In this document: positions 8,691-17,496 of the stretch, in pieces
How positions within the stretch are numbered: position 1 is the first letter of the stretch
How the letters are laid out: the number at the start of each line of letters is the position of its first letter
Assembly (NCBI GenBank): GCA_900473685.1
Contig: UCNE01000005.1
Span: 310,001-374,000, forward strand
DNA from: Hyphomicrobiales bacterium
GTDB lineage: Bacteria; Pseudomonadota; Alphaproteobacteria; Rhizobiales; Rhizobiaceae
Direction: 5' to 3'
DNA length: 64,000 nucleotides
The notes under the pieces: generated by a model
Told to the model about the DNA's origin: nothing
Seen by the model: only the letters and a program-made list of their open reading frames with translations
Databases searched by the model: none
Made by a program: the position numbers and the translations under genes

Positions 8691-9962
8691 ATGTCGAGTG
8701 TAATTTCACAGTCAATACGGACGATACATGCAATGCCGACAGCCGAACCCGTCACGTTCGGATCACTGAAATTGATATTCACCGATCTCTTCGATTACCG
8801 TTGGAACGATGGCGGCAGCGGTGGAAATTACGACGGTGCCTTCTACAAGCCGCAGGCCCCTGACGGTGGGTTCCGTTCCTTGGGCAGCCTCGGAGTCAAC
8901 GGATACGAGCATCCAAACCATCGCTATTGGGCCCTATGCGTTGCCGCCACTGACGAGGACCCAACCGCCGTCCGGGCGCCAACCGGCTATGAGTGGATCT
9001 GGGACGATTCCGGTTCCGGCGCGAGCGACGACGGCTCATGCTGGCGGCCGATCCCGCCGGATGGTTATGTCGCTCTCGGCGATGTTTTCGTTACCTCGCA
9101 TGGAGAGCCGTCTGTCGAGGACGTCTGGTGCGTGCGTGCTGATCTGGTTGGAGACGGCATCGTCGACGAGTGGGTCTGGGATGATGCAGGCACCGGGTCC
9201 GACGATGATTTCAGCGCATGGAATATCTCGCCGATGAACATGTTTGTCAGCGAAACGCAGATGCTGATTGCACCAAACACGTTTATTGGATGCCAGGGCC
9301 ATGAGAGGGCAAGTACGGCTGTCTATGTGCTGAAAGTCAATGCGCCGACGGTGTATGCGGGCGTTCCACCCGTGCCGTCACTCCCGAACCGATCCAGACC
9401 GGAGCCCTTCTCCAATGAAGCCTGGGACCGGAAGGTAACACTTCCGTTCACCGCGATCGTCGACGACCAGCATGATCTGGCCTGGAAAGTCGCCCATTCG
9501 CAATTCTATGTTCTGGAGCGCTGGATCAATTTCGAGCTTGTGGGTTTCTACGATAACGGCACCGAGAAGGACAACGAGATGGATGTCGTCGTCGAAACCG
9601 GGGTGTCCCAGCAGCAGACCGATACGTTCACCCACGAGGTCGGCATCAGTATCAGTTATGAAAGCGGCATCAAGGCCGGTCCCGTCAGCACCAAGGTATC
9701 GGGCACCCTTTCCTACAAGTTCGGATATCAAACCGCGACCCAGGTGGGCAGTTTCCGCAACCAGTCCATCAAGACGGTACTGACGACGCCTGCCGAACAT
9801 TGCGCGGCCATGTGGGCGCAGCGGAACGCCTTCAAGCTGCGTCGCAGTGACGGCAGTTTGGTGGCCAACCCGTTGATGATGGAAGACAACGTTCCTGACT
9901 TCTACGTCCGCCAGTTCCCGGCACCAACGATCTCCAAACCGTTGCGCGTCAAGGGGCGCTGA
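8691..9962 (+). CDS. Vps62-repeat protein with aerolysin-like C-terminal region (putative pore-forming toxin)
   Basis: This 423-residue protein is not part of a recognisable operon. Residues 30-215 hold repeats of the Vps62/DUF946 type, with the recurring pattern WNDGGSGG, WDDSGSGASDDGSCWRP and WDDAGTGSDDDFSAWN followed by a Gly-Tyr or Leu-Gly-Asp strand. Residues 245-385 look like an aerolysin/ETX-type beta region. They include a long strand around YVLERWINFELVGFY and an alternating polar/hydrophobic stretch at 311-350 (for example ISISYESGIKAGPVSTKVSG) of the kind that forms the membrane-inserting hairpin. There is no signal peptide or membrane helix. Together this suggests a soluble beta-pore-forming protein, possibly aimed at eukaryotic cells. 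The start uses GGAGG at 8681; a TTG at 8679 is in frame but overlaps that site. Function is inferred from architecture only. Confidence 0.6.
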   Translation: MSSVISQSIRTIHAMPTAEPVTFGSLKLIFTDLFDYRWNDGGSGGNYDGAFYKPQAPDGGFRSLGSLGVNGYEHPNHRYWALCVAATDEDPTAVRAPTGYEWIWDDSGSGASDDGSCWRPIPPDGYVALGDVFVTSHGEPSVEDVWCVRADLVGDGIVDEWVWDDAGTGSDDDFSAWNISPMNMFVSETQMLIAPNTFIGCQGHERASTAVYVLKVNAPTVYAGVPPVPSLPNRSRPEPFSNEAWDRKVTLPFTAIVDDQHDLAWKVAHSQFYVLERWINFELVGFYDNGTEKDNEMDVVVETGVSQQQTDTFTHEVGISISYESGIKAGPVSTKVSGTLSYKFGYQTATQVGSFRNQSIKTVLTTPAEHCAAMWAQRNAFKLRRSDGSLVANPLMMEDNVPDFYVRQFPAPTISKPLRVKGR

Positions 9963-9969
9963 TCGCACC

Positions 9970-9998
9970 GACAGGAGGCGGCGACGCCGCCTCCTGTC
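9970..9998. terminator. Convergent hairpin between toxin-like gene and MFS gene
   Basis: A perfect 13-bp stem (9970-9982 pairing with 9986-9998) closes on the three-base loop GAC. It fills most of the 41-base gap between two convergent genes. No U-run follows on either strand, so it may act as a transcription barrier or an mRNA-end stabiliser and not as a canonical intrinsic terminator. Confidence 0.65.
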
Positions 9999-10003
9999 TC
10001 GCC

Positions 10004-11209
10004 TCAATGAGGTCTTGCAGTTCGTCCGCGAATATCGAGATAGAGCATCAAGCCGAGCCCAATCATGCCGGCAAGCGCACCGAGTATCGAGGTGCCTGAA
10101 TAATCGCTGAAGCGGGTACCGATCGCAAACAGGATGGCGCTCAACCCGCCGCTCAGGAACAGGTTGACCGAGATCAGCGAACTGCCGAGGCCCGGACGGT
10201 CGGCAATGAGATCCTGGATATAGGTGATCGGAATACTGATGAGGGCAGCTGCGGCAAAGGCGCTGAGCAGGGTCAGGGCATAGACATGCCACGGGGCCGA
10301 GGAAAGCCCGAGCAGAGTAAGGTAGACAGCATAAAGTCCCGTGCTGATCGCAAGCGCCGTCACCGCGCGCAACTGCATGCGCGCCCAGACGAAAATGAAC
10401 ACAACCTCGAGAAAGGCGACGATGCCGACAATCACGCCGATATCCGTCACGGTCCCGCGCGCAGCGCCGGTGATAATCAGCGGCTGGACTGCGGCGTTGA
10501 CATGCAGGGTAGACGTGATCAACGAGATTGCCATCAGGCGGCCGAAGACGCTGGGTGCGAAGACTTCGCCGAAGGATGCCAAATAGGAATGACGATGGCT
10601 TTTTGCCGGAGGTGGCCCCTCTGAGACTGGCAATTTGAAGAAGATCAGCGCCAGATTGGCAATGCAGCCGAGACAGGCAAGCAAGTAGGCGGGCAGCATG
10701 CTGCCGCGTCCGACCAGGACCAGCGCCACCAGGCCCGGGACCAGAACCCAGGCGACCGAGATCGCGGCGCGGACACTGGAATTGATCGCCGCCGCATCGC
10801 GGCCGCCCTCTGCATTGGCAATGGAACGTACATTGGCAAACAGAAGCGAGGTCATCGAATTGTAGACCGGCAGCATGACCAGCGTGCAGAAGACGAAGCT
10901 CGCCGGAACCGGAACAGCATAGACGAGGCCGTAGCCAAAGACCCCAAACGACATGACGGTCATCAGCAGGATCCGGTAATTGCCGATGCGGTCGGCGAGC
11001 ACGCCGACCCAGAGGCTGACGATGACGTTGACGGCCGCGGCCGCGAAAATCAGGACGGAATAGAAGCCATTGCTCAGGCCCAGTTCGGTGATGCCGATCA
11101 CCGACTGATAGGGCGCTGTCGCAGCCCCCGTGAAACCGAACATGAAAATCGCGATCATGCTCAGCCGGACCACAGGGTGGCGAAAGGCGATCGGCAGCGT
11201 TGATGTCAT
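10004..11209 (-). CDS. MFS transporter, sugar-efflux (Set)-like
   Basis: This 401-residue major facilitator protein has about twelve hydrophobic spans. The loop 2-3 motif is present as GVLADRIGNYRILL, corresponding to the family's G-x-x-x-D-R-x-G pattern. The overall layout resembles sugar efflux transporters of the SetA/SetB group. It is the last gene of the minus-strand cluster, 80 bases after the M81 peptidase gene. It could export a sugar or a toxic intermediate, but import cannot be excluded from sequence alone. Confidence 0.78.
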   Translation of the reverse strand: MTSTLPIAFRHPVVRLSMIAIFMFGFTGAATAPYQSVIGITELGLSNGFYSVLIFAAAAVNVIVSLWVGVLADRIGNYRILLMTVMSFGVFGYGLVYAVPVPASFVFCTLVMLPVYNSMTSLLFANVRSIANAEGGRDAAAINSSVRAAISVAWVLVPGLVALVLVGRGSMLPAYLLACLGCIANLALIFFKLPVSEGPPPAKSHRHSYLASFGEVFAPSVFGRLMAISLITSTLHVNAAVQPLIITGAARGTVTDIGVIVGIVAFLEVVFIFVWARMQLRAVTALAISTGLYAVYLTLLGLSSAPWHVYALTLLSAFAAAALISIPITYIQDLIADRPGLGSSLISVNLFLSGGLSAILFAIGTRFSDYSGTSILGALAGMIGLGLMLYLDIRGRTARPH

Positions 11210-11289
11210 GATGAGAGCACCGGAAAGGAGGTCAAAGAGCGGCCGGACATCCGGACGGAAATAGAAGTGCCGAGCGCGTTAAACCGTCA

Positions 11290-12726
11290 TCATTCCCGCC
11301 AGCGGGCCGACAGCATTGCCGTGGGCGCATAATCGAAATCACGGTCGAAGGGAAAGACTGGCCTCGCCCTGCGATGGCTCGCAAGATTGGCGATATCCTG
11401 GTTGACGACGCCGTCTGTCAGCGCCATCAGGTTGGGATTGGCGATCGGCGCCAGTTCCGGCGACAGATAGCCGGATTTGACCACCAGCAACCGCACGGCC
11501 TTGGGGTCGAGCCCCAGCCGCCGGAAATCCTCGATATCGTGATAGGGACGGCGGCGCGCTGCCAGCACGATCTGGATGCCGCCAACACCGACGACGGCCT
11601 GATGGTCCGGAGCAGAGCCGCTGTCATTGAGGCGAAGCACTGTTGCCGTCACCTCGGCCGCAACGCTGGCCGGATCGAGACTACCGCCGATCGTCAGAGC
11701 AAGCGTCGCGCCCTCCCCGACCGCAAAACAGGCCTCGACGGCCGGACGATCGGTGATGCCGGCGAGAAGCGCGCCTTTCCAGTTGCGGGCAATCAGCGCA
11801 CGCAGCACATCAGCCCGGTCGCCAACCCCGCCGCCGGTGGGGTTATCGGCGGAATCTGCGAGAATGACGGGTGCCGTCTCCGCAGATGCTGCGATATCGA
11901 GCATCTGCTCCAGCGGCCCCGTCACTGGTCCAAAGCCAAAATTTTCACGCGCATTCCAGTAGTGTTGCGCGATATCCTCGGCCGCCTTTGCCGCGGCCTG
12001 CCTGTCTGTACCGGTCACGACGGCGCAGGCCGTTGCCCGTGGTTCGTCGGCCCAGACATAACCGATCATCAGGTTGGCATCGAGAATACCCGGCTGCGCA
12101 TCGAATGCAGGCAAGCCAAGATAGATCGACCTGGCAGGCTCGTCTTCGGTCGAGGTGCATTCGCCGGGCAACAGCACCGGCACCTTGGCCCAGACGACAC
12201 CCGGGCGATTGCCCGTGCGCAGGGTTTCGACCAGCATCGACCAGGCCCGAACCATCGTTTCGCGCGTGTCGATATGCGGAGCCGTGCGATAGGCCGCGAA
12301 AATATCGAGCTGGTCGATGATCCTCTGACTGACATTGCCGTGCAGATCGTAACTCGCCGCGACCGGGCAATCCGGCCCGACGACGGTGCGGGCTGCGGAA
12401 ATCCAGTCGCCCTCGGCGTCGTCCATGCCCTCGACATTGATCGCGCCATGCATGGCCAGATAGAGGCCATCGATCGGCAAGGCGGCTTGAAGCCGTTCGA
12501 GAAACTCCGCCTTGAACGCCTCATAGGCCTTGCGCGATACCGGACCGCCGGGCACAGCGCGGGCGTGCAGCAGCGGCACATGCTCGATCCCGCCGGCATC
12601 GAGGAAGTTGAAATACTCCGCACCGAGCAGATCGGCATCGCGCAGCACGCGAAAATCCTCGACGGTCATCAAGACCGGCGAATAAGTGCTGCATTCGGTA
12701 TGAATACCACCAACGGCGATGCGCAT
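11290..12726 (-). CDS. M81 family metallopeptidase (MlrC-like)
   Basis: This 478-residue protein belongs to the MlrC (microcystin degradation protein C) family. The start at ATG 12726 gives the typical opening MRIAVGGIHTECSTYSP, with GGGGA five bases upstream; ATG 12738, four codons further up, is an alternative. Family landmarks are the SYDLHGNVSQR metal-site region near residue 180 and NPTGGGVGDRADVLRAL near residue 310. There is no signal peptide. It lies 24 bases after the GH20 gene and upstream of the MFS gene in the same operon. A second, diverged M81 gene lies at 17497. The substrate is unknown; amide-bond hydrolysis on an amino-sugar or peptide-like substrate would fit the locus. Confidence 0.87.
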   Translation of the reverse strand: MRIAVGGIHTECSTYSPVLMTVEDFRVLRDADLLGAEYFNFLDAGGIEHVPLLHARAVPGGPVSRKAYEAFKAEFLERLQAALPIDGLYLAMHGAINVEGMDDAEGDWISAARTVVGPDCPVAASYDLHGNVSQRIIDQLDIFAAYRTAPHIDTRETMVRAWSMLVETLRTGNRPGVVWAKVPVLLPGECTSTEDEPARSIYLGLPAFDAQPGILDANLMIGYVWADEPRATACAVVTGTDRQAAAKAAEDIAQHYWNARENFGFGPVTGPLEQMLDIAASAETAPVILADSADNPTGGGVGDRADVLRALIARNWKGALLAGITDRPAVEACFAVGEGATLALTIGGSLDPASVAAEVTATVLRLNDSGSAPDHQAVVGVGGIQIVLAARRRPYHDIEDFRRLGLDPKAVRLLVVKSGYLSPELAPIANPNLMALTDGVVNQDIANLASHRRARPVFPFDRDFDYAPTAMLSARWRE

Positions 12727-12749
12727 TGTTTTCCCCATAATATCCGCTG

Positions 12750-14669
12750 TTACAGTTTTGGGCTGAGAGGGACGATGGCCGCGAAGCGCAACCAGTTCTT
12801 TTGGCTTTTCGGTGTCCACGCAGCCTCGGCTATTGCCGGAAGACGCGGGAAAACCAGGCGGTTGAAATAACCGCGCGACAGGTAGTGCTCGCACCAGATG
12901 CAGGCCTGGACGCCTTTCATCCGGTCCTTCAATTCTTCGGGAAAATCACCTTCCGCCTCATAGCCGTAGGTGTGAGCGGGTGGAACGGTACCGGCCCAGC
13001 TGGCGCCCGGCTCCTGCCATTCTTCCCCTTGCGCCATGTCGAGATAGTAGGCCTGCCCCGGCGTCATCACCACGTCATAGCCGGCGCGGGCAAGCTCGAT
13101 GCCGACCTCGGGCTTCTCCCAGGCCATCAGCAATGTTTCCGCCGTGTCGACACCGCCACCGTGGGCAACCTCGTTCCACCCGGCCAGCTTCTTGCCGCGC
13201 TTTGTCAGCATGTCCTTGATCTGTCTCAGGAAGTAGGACTGCAGCTCGAACGTGCCGGAAATGCCTTCCTTTTCCATCAGCTTGCGGGTGAGCGGCGAGG
13301 CAAGCCACGCTCCATTCGGCACTTCGTCGCCGCCAATATGAATGTAAGCCGACGGGAAGAGCTCGACGATTTCGTCCAAGACCTTGCCAAGGAATTCATA
13401 GGTGAACGGCACAGCCGGATTGAGCGCATTGTTCGGATAGCCCTGCACGGAATGATAGCTTTCCGGCGCTTCCTGGCCATCGGACAGATCGCGCAGAGCC
13501 ACAAGCGTTGCCGAGTTGTGGCCGGGCGTGTCGATCTCGGGGATGATCTCGACATTGAGCGTCAGCGCATGCGCAACGAGCGTGCGAACGTCGTCCTGAC
13601 TATAGAACCCGCCAACCGGGTCCGCCCCGTTGCCAAGCTGTGGCAAGAGTGGGCCATCCGGGCTGCGGACGACGCCGACAGTGGTCAGCTCCGGATAGGC
13701 CTTGATCTCCAGCCGCCACGCCTCGTCGTCGGTCAGGTGCCAATGGAAGATATTGAGCTTGAACCAGGCGAGGATATCGATCAGCCGCGTGACATCGGCG
13801 ACCGGGTAAAACTGCCGGGAAACGTCGAGATGGCAACCCCGCCAGCCGTAGCGCGGCTCATCCGAAATCGTGCCGGAGACCGGGAAGCGGAATTTTCCCG
13901 GCTCGCGGCGGGCGCCGTTCAAAAGCTGCGCAAGCGACGTCAAACCATACTGCCGGCCGGCGGCTCCGCCATAGCTGAGCGTGACGGCTTTCGATGAGAA
14001 GGATAACGCATAGGCTTCTGCCGCAAGAGTGGCATCCGGCGTCAGATGCAGTACCTTGCCCTGGCTGTTCGCTGCCAAGCTTAGTGGCGCATGGTCGGCT
14101 TCGAACAGGCGGCGGAACAGGCCGATCACGGTATCGATCGCCTTGAGGTCTTCCATCGATGCGCCGGGCGCGGGATAGAGGCAGACAGGAAATGTATCAC
14201 CGGGCTTTACATCGATCTGGCGCGGCCATGGCTGCAGCGCGAACGGCAGATCGAGCTTGCCTTCAGGCAGCAGCGCGGGCGGCGGCTCACTGGTCCGGCC
14301 CTCGAGCAGAAGGTCGGATACGGCGACCGGTACATGGCGGCTATCGGCAAGTGTCAGATAGGCGGATTTCGCTCCGTCGGTGCAATGCACGGCCTTGCGG
14401 TGCAGCCCGCCGACGGTGAAAGTCCAGCATGCGCTGGGCGCCAGCGTGAAGCCCGCCGGGGGGGCGAACTCGTGATAGTTGGCGTTGCGCTTGACGAAGA
14501 CGGCATTTTCGCAGGCATTCTTGTCGATCACCCGCGTCAGCGAGGTGTAGACAATGGTAAAGTCTTGAAGGGCCGCGTCCGACAGGTTGAACAGGCTGAA
14601 AACGAAACGGCCGTGCGGGCCGCCGTCGGTATGCCACACACTTTCGAGACGATAGGACGCCGATTGCAT
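12750..14669 (-). CDS. GH20 beta-N-acetylhexosaminidase
   Basis: This 639-residue enzyme removes terminal N-acetylglucosamine or N-acetylgalactosamine residues from glycans by substrate-assisted catalysis. The catalytic pair is D448-E449 in HIGGDEVPNGAW. Other GH20 landmarks are RGCHLDVSR near 277, FHWHLTDDEAWR near 308 and IIPEIDTPGH near 375. An N-terminal beta domain (1-120) and the GH20b-like domain precede the barrel. ATG 14669 has AGAGG seven bases upstream; ATG 14675 abuts that ribosome site and is less likely. No signal peptide is visible, so it should act on imported oligosaccharides in the cytosol. The gene starts 17 bases after the SDR stop and is probably controlled by the nearby RpiR regulator. 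Confidence 0.92.
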   Translation of the reverse strand: MQSASYRLESVWHTDGGPHGRFVFSLFNLSDAALQDFTIVYTSLTRVIDKNACENAVFVKRNANYHEFAPPAGFTLAPSACWTFTVGGLHRKAVHCTDGAKSAYLTLADSRHVPVAVSDLLLEGRTSEPPPALLPEGKLDLPFALQPWPRQIDVKPGDTFPVCLYPAPGASMEDLKAIDTVIGLFRRLFEADHAPLSLAANSQGKVLHLTPDATLAAEAYALSFSSKAVTLSYGGAAGRQYGLTSLAQLLNGARREPGKFRFPVSGTISDEPRYGWRGCHLDVSRQFYPVADVTRLIDILAWFKLNIFHWHLTDDEAWRLEIKAYPELTTVGVVRSPDGPLLPQLGNGADPVGGFYSQDDVRTLVAHALTLNVEIIPEIDTPGHNSATLVALRDLSDGQEAPESYHSVQGYPNNALNPAVPFTYEFLGKVLDEIVELFPSAYIHIGGDEVPNGAWLASPLTRKLMEKEGISGTFELQSYFLRQIKDMLTKRGKKLAGWNEVAHGGGVDTAETLLMAWEKPEVGIELARAGYDVVMTPGQAYYLDMAQGEEWQEPGASWAGTVPPAHTYGYEAEGDFPEELKDRMKGVQACIWCEHYLSRGYFNRLVFPRLPAIAEAAWTPKSQKNWLRFAAIVPLSPKL

Positions 14670-14686
14670 GTCCATTCCTCTGTTGT

Positions 14687-15463
14687 CTAATAGTTGTCGG
14701 ATTGTGAAAAGGTGCGGGCAAGCTCGGCCTGTCCTGCGGTCAGGCCGCAATCGACCGGCAGGCAGACGCCGGAGATTGCCGAGGCCAGCGGGCTGGCGAG
14801 GAAGCCGACAGCATTGGCCACATCATCCGGGCTGGCGATCCGCTGCAACGGATACCAGCGGCGCGCGTCCTCGAAGACGTTCGGATTGGCGGCGGCACGA
14901 ACCTCCCACGCCTGGGTGCGCACGGTTCCGGGCGATACGGCATTGGCGCGAATGCCGTACTTGCCGTATTCGACGGCGATCAGCTTGGTCAGGTGCAGGA
15001 GGCCGGCTTTGGCAGCGCTATAGGCAGGGTGGCCGAAGACATTGGTGCCGTTGACCGAGGCGATGTTGATGACCGAACCCTGACTTTGCTTCAGCGCATC
15101 CTCGACGGCGCGAAAGCAGAGGAAGGCGGCTTCGAGGTTGAGAGCATTGTCCATGCGCCAGATTTCAGGCGTCGTGTCATGCAGGCTGACGGCGCGTGCG
15201 GCACCCGCATTGTTGACGAGAGTGCGAACCGTACCGAGTTCGGCTGCTCGCGCCGCCATCGCAGTGACGCTTGCCGTATCGGTGATATCACAAGTCAGGG
15301 CAACAAATTTGGCCGGATTACCAAGGCTTGCCGCTGCAGTCTCGACTGCATCGCCATCCAGATCGGGCATCAGCACGGCGTCATGATCTTGGCCAAGGCG
15401 GCGGGCAATGGCCCGGCCGATGTCACCGGCGGCCCCCGTTACGATTGCAACAGATGAAGTCAT
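14687..15463 (-). CDS. SDR family NAD(P)-dependent oxidoreductase
   Basis: This classical short-chain dehydrogenase has 258 residues. The cofactor motif is TGAAGDIG near residue 10, NNAG follows near residue 86, the catalytic serine region is INIASVNG, and the active-site pair is Y-x-x-x-K in AYSAAKAGLL. An Asp at the end of beta-2 (MPDLDG) suggests NAD preference. It lies between the RpiR regulator and the GH20 gene in one minus-strand operon. It probably oxidises a sugar or sugar acid released by the pathway; the exact substrate cannot be read from the sequence. Confidence 0.88.
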   Translation of the reverse strand: MTSSVAIVTGAAGDIGRAIARRLGQDHDAVLMPDLDGDAVETAAASLGNPAKFVALTCDITDTASVTAMAARAAELGTVRTLVNNAGAARAVSLHDTTPEIWRMDNALNLEAAFLCFRAVEDALKQSQGSVINIASVNGTNVFGHPAYSAAKAGLLHLTKLIAVEYGKYGIRANAVSPGTVRTQAWEVRAAANPNVFEDARRWYPLQRIASPDDVANAVGFLASPLASAISGVCLPVDCGLTAGQAELARTFSQSDNY

Positions 15464-15490
15464 AACGGGTCCCCAGTGATCATGATGAAC

Positions 15491-16354
15491 TCAATCCCCC
15501 AGAAGCTGGCGGTCGTCGCCATCGCGATGCGCGACAAGCTGCTGCTTGATGCGCCGCAAGGTCACGGTCGCCTGTGGCTGGATGTTGTAGGCAATTAGGT
15601 TGGCGAGAATATCGAGCAGTGCGACATAGGCGATCCGTGTCGATGTCGGGCGATAGATATTGGTGCCTTCGGGCAGATCGACCGGCACGGTGATATCCGC
15701 GGCGCGGGCAACCGGACTGCCGCTCTGCGTCAGCGCGATGGTCGTGACCTTCTGGTCGCGGGCGAGCATGAAGGACCGGACCAGTTCGGCATTGCGCCCG
15801 GAGAATGACGACCCGATGACGACATCACCTGGCCGGGCCGCAGCTGCCATCATCATCTGCATGCTGTGATCGGAGCTTGCCGTAATGCGCAATCCGAGAC
15901 GGAACAGGCGGTTCTGCAATTCACTGGCGATCATCGAGGAATTGCCGCCGGAGCCGAACGCGTAGATCATATTGGCCCGGGCCAATTTTTCCGTGGCTTG
16001 CTCGATCGCGGCGAGATCCAAATTCCGGTGCAGCAGGAACAATGCGTTCTGCGCCTTGGATACGACATCCTGCGCCACATCGGCCGGTTCCCGGCTCTTC
16101 GGCTCCGGCTTGAGGTAACGCATGCCGACATAGGCGGTGCGCGCCAGTTGCACCTTGAAGTCTGAAAAGCTGTCGCAGCCGAGCCGGCGACAGAAGCGTG
16201 TGACGGTCGGCGGCGACACGTCGGCCTTGCCTGCCAGTTCGATGATCGAGGCATTCACGGCAAATTCGAAGTCGGTCAGCAATATTTCGGCAATGCGGCC
16301 TTCGGCCGGTGAAAGCCGGCCTTTTTCTTCCTGCAGTGTCGAGAAAATGTCCAT
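15491..16354 (-). CDS. MurR/RpiR family transcriptional regulator
   Basis: This 287-residue protein has an N-terminal RpiR-type helix-turn-helix (about residues 1-77, with ASIIELAGKADVSPPTVTRF) and a C-terminal SIS domain (about 125-255, with FGSGGNSSMIA and GSSFSGRNAELV) that binds a phosphosugar. Regulators of this family often repress amino-sugar catabolic genes. It sits inside the minus-strand operon with the GH20, SDR and M81 genes. AT-rich TGAAAA/TTTCA boxes near 16890, 16960, 24520 and 24590 are candidate binding sites. It is the likely local regulator of both this operon and the ABC transporter operon that starts at 24489. Confidence 0.88.
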   Translation of the reverse strand: MDIFSTLQEEKGRLSPAEGRIAEILLTDFEFAVNASIIELAGKADVSPPTVTRFCRRLGCDSFSDFKVQLARTAYVGMRYLKPEPKSREPADVAQDVVSKAQNALFLLHRNLDLAAIEQATEKLARANMIYAFGSGGNSSMIASELQNRLFRLGLRITASSDHSMQMMMAAAARPGDVVIGSSFSGRNAELVRSFMLARDQKVTTIALTQSGSPVARAADITVPVDLPEGTNIYRPTSTRIAYVALLDILANLIAYNIQPQATVTLRRIKQQLVAHRDGDDRQLLGD

Positions 16355-16477
16355 CAGAGTGTACCTTCAATGAAACCGCCAGGCTGCCCGAAAGAGGCCT
16401 CCTGAAACCGCGGCAATGCTGCGATCCGGCACACGATTCTCACCTGATGTCCACCCGCCTCCTCGTCTGCCCTGGTC

Positions 16478-16867
16478 TCAGGCCGTCTTTTCCTTGTAGG
16501 CGATGCAGTCGATCTCAACCTTGCAGTCGACCATCATCGACGCCTGCACACAGGCCCGCGCCGGCGGATGTTCGCCGAAATAGTCCTGATAGATCTTGTT
16601 GAAGGTCCAGAAATCGCGCGGATCATCCAGCCAGACGCCGACACGAACGATATGTTCCGGCCCGTAATTGGCTTCCTTCAGGATAGCCAGCAGATTGGCG
16701 ATCGTCTTGTGGGTCTGCGGAATAATGCCGCCTTCGATGATTTCGCCATTTTCCATTGCAACCTGGCCGGAGACGTGCAACCAGCCATTCGCCTCCACCG
16801 CGCGCGCAAATGGCAGCGGCTTGCCGCCTGCGCCCACCTGTCCGGTGCCATAACGTGTAATGGACAT
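16478..16867 (-). CDS. RidA/YjgF family protein (deaminase arginine present)
   Basis: This small trimeric Rid-family protein has 129 residues. The C-terminal signature PPARACVQASMMVDCKVEID keeps the arginine that binds the substrate carboxylate in active imine deaminases. ATG 16867 has AAGG nine bases upstream; ATG 16876 in the same frame abuts that site. It leads the minus-strand operon, 123 bases before the RpiR gene, and is divergent from the NTF2-like gene. It may deaminate a reactive enamine or imine formed during amino-sugar or amino-acid breakdown. Confidence 0.87.
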   Translation of the reverse strand: MSITRYGTGQVGAGGKPLPFARAVEANGWLHVSGQVAMENGEIIEGGIIPQTHKTIANLLAILKEANYGPEHIVRVGVWLDDPRDFWTFNKIYQDYFGEHPPARACVQASMMVDCKVEIDCIAYKEKTA

Positions 16868-16882
16868 CAGTCCCATCCTTGC

Positions 16883-16895
16883 AAATTATTTTCTT
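16883..16895. promoter_or_regulatory. Candidate RpiR box upstream of the ridA-like gene
   Basis: The minus strand reads AAGAAAATAATTT here, just upstream of the RidA start. It resembles three other boxes at 16953, 24516 and 24587 that share a GAAAA(T)-R-AATT core. The similarity is by eye and the role is inferred. Confidence 0.35.
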
Positions 16896-16928
16896 GATCC
16901 GTTGACAAATGACCATAGAAAGCAGAAT

Positions 16929-16966
16929 TTGACCAGAGAAAAACGCCATTTATGAAAAGAATTTCA
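16929..16966 (+). promoter_or_regulatory. Promoter with overlapping TGAAAA...TTTCA box for the NTF2-like/M81 pair
   Basis: TTGACC (16929-16934) and TATGAA (16951-16956) form a -35/-10 pair with a 16-base spacer. The dyad TGAAAAGAATTTCA (16953-16966) overlaps the -10 element and the start site. A repressor bound there would block the promoter, and the same dyad type occurs upstream of the 24489 operon. The promoter also argues for the GTG start at 16982, since ATG 16952 lies within the -10. Confidence 0.45.
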
Positions 16967-16981
16967 ATATACGGAGCTTTC

Positions 16982-17473
16982 GTGCGCGATCCCTTCCGCA
17001 ACCCCTTTCCTTCTTCCGACACCGCCCGCCACGCCATCTGGCAGATGCTGGTCGAACGTGACATCGATGCTTTTCTGGCGGCCGACTGGTCGAAGGTCGC
17101 CGGTGATTTCGTCGAGGAAGGCTTCATCGGTATCGATGCAAAACGTGAAACCAGCCCTGACAAATGGCGCCTCGCCTTTCCATCGTTGACGGCCTATCGC
17201 GACGAGTGGCTGCGTCAGGCAGAGGATTTTGCCCAGCAGTCCTTTGCTGAAGACACCCGCACCGCCATTTTCACCACGACGACGCTCGAGGACATCGAGA
17301 TCGAAGGCGACATGGCGCTTGTCCGCAAGAAATTTGACGGCAGCCTGAAAAAGTCTGACGGCAGCGTCGATATTCTCAAGTGGCAGACACTCTATTACTG
17401 CCGCCTGCATCATGGACATTGGAAAATCTGCGGCTTTACGGGATATCTGCCCAACCCGATGGGCGCTGCCTGA
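16982..17473 (+). CDS. NTF2-like (SnoaL-type) protein of unknown function
   Basis: This small protein has about 163 residues and resembles the NTF2/SnoaL cone fold. A helical N-terminal part (ARHAIWQMLVERDIDAFLAADWSKVAGDFVEEGFIGID) is followed by alternating beta strands ending in WQTLYYCRLHHGHWKICGFTGYLP. Such proteins may be small enzymes or ligand binders. GTG 16982 has GGAG five bases upstream and lies after the predicted -10. ATG 16952 in the same frame is an alternative but overlaps the promoter and lacks a ribosome site. It is followed at 23 bases by the second M81 gene, so the two are probably co-transcribed. I cannot name a reaction. Confidence 0.65.
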   Translation: MRDPFRNPFPSSDTARHAIWQMLVERDIDAFLAADWSKVAGDFVEEGFIGIDAKRETSPDKWRLAFPSLTAYRDEWLRQAEDFAQQSFAEDTRTAIFTTTTLEDIEIEGDMALVRKKFDGSLKKSDGSVDILKWQTLYYCRLHHGHWKICGFTGYLPNPMGAA

Positions 17474-17496
17474 GCGGCGAGAACGAGGCGAACGCA

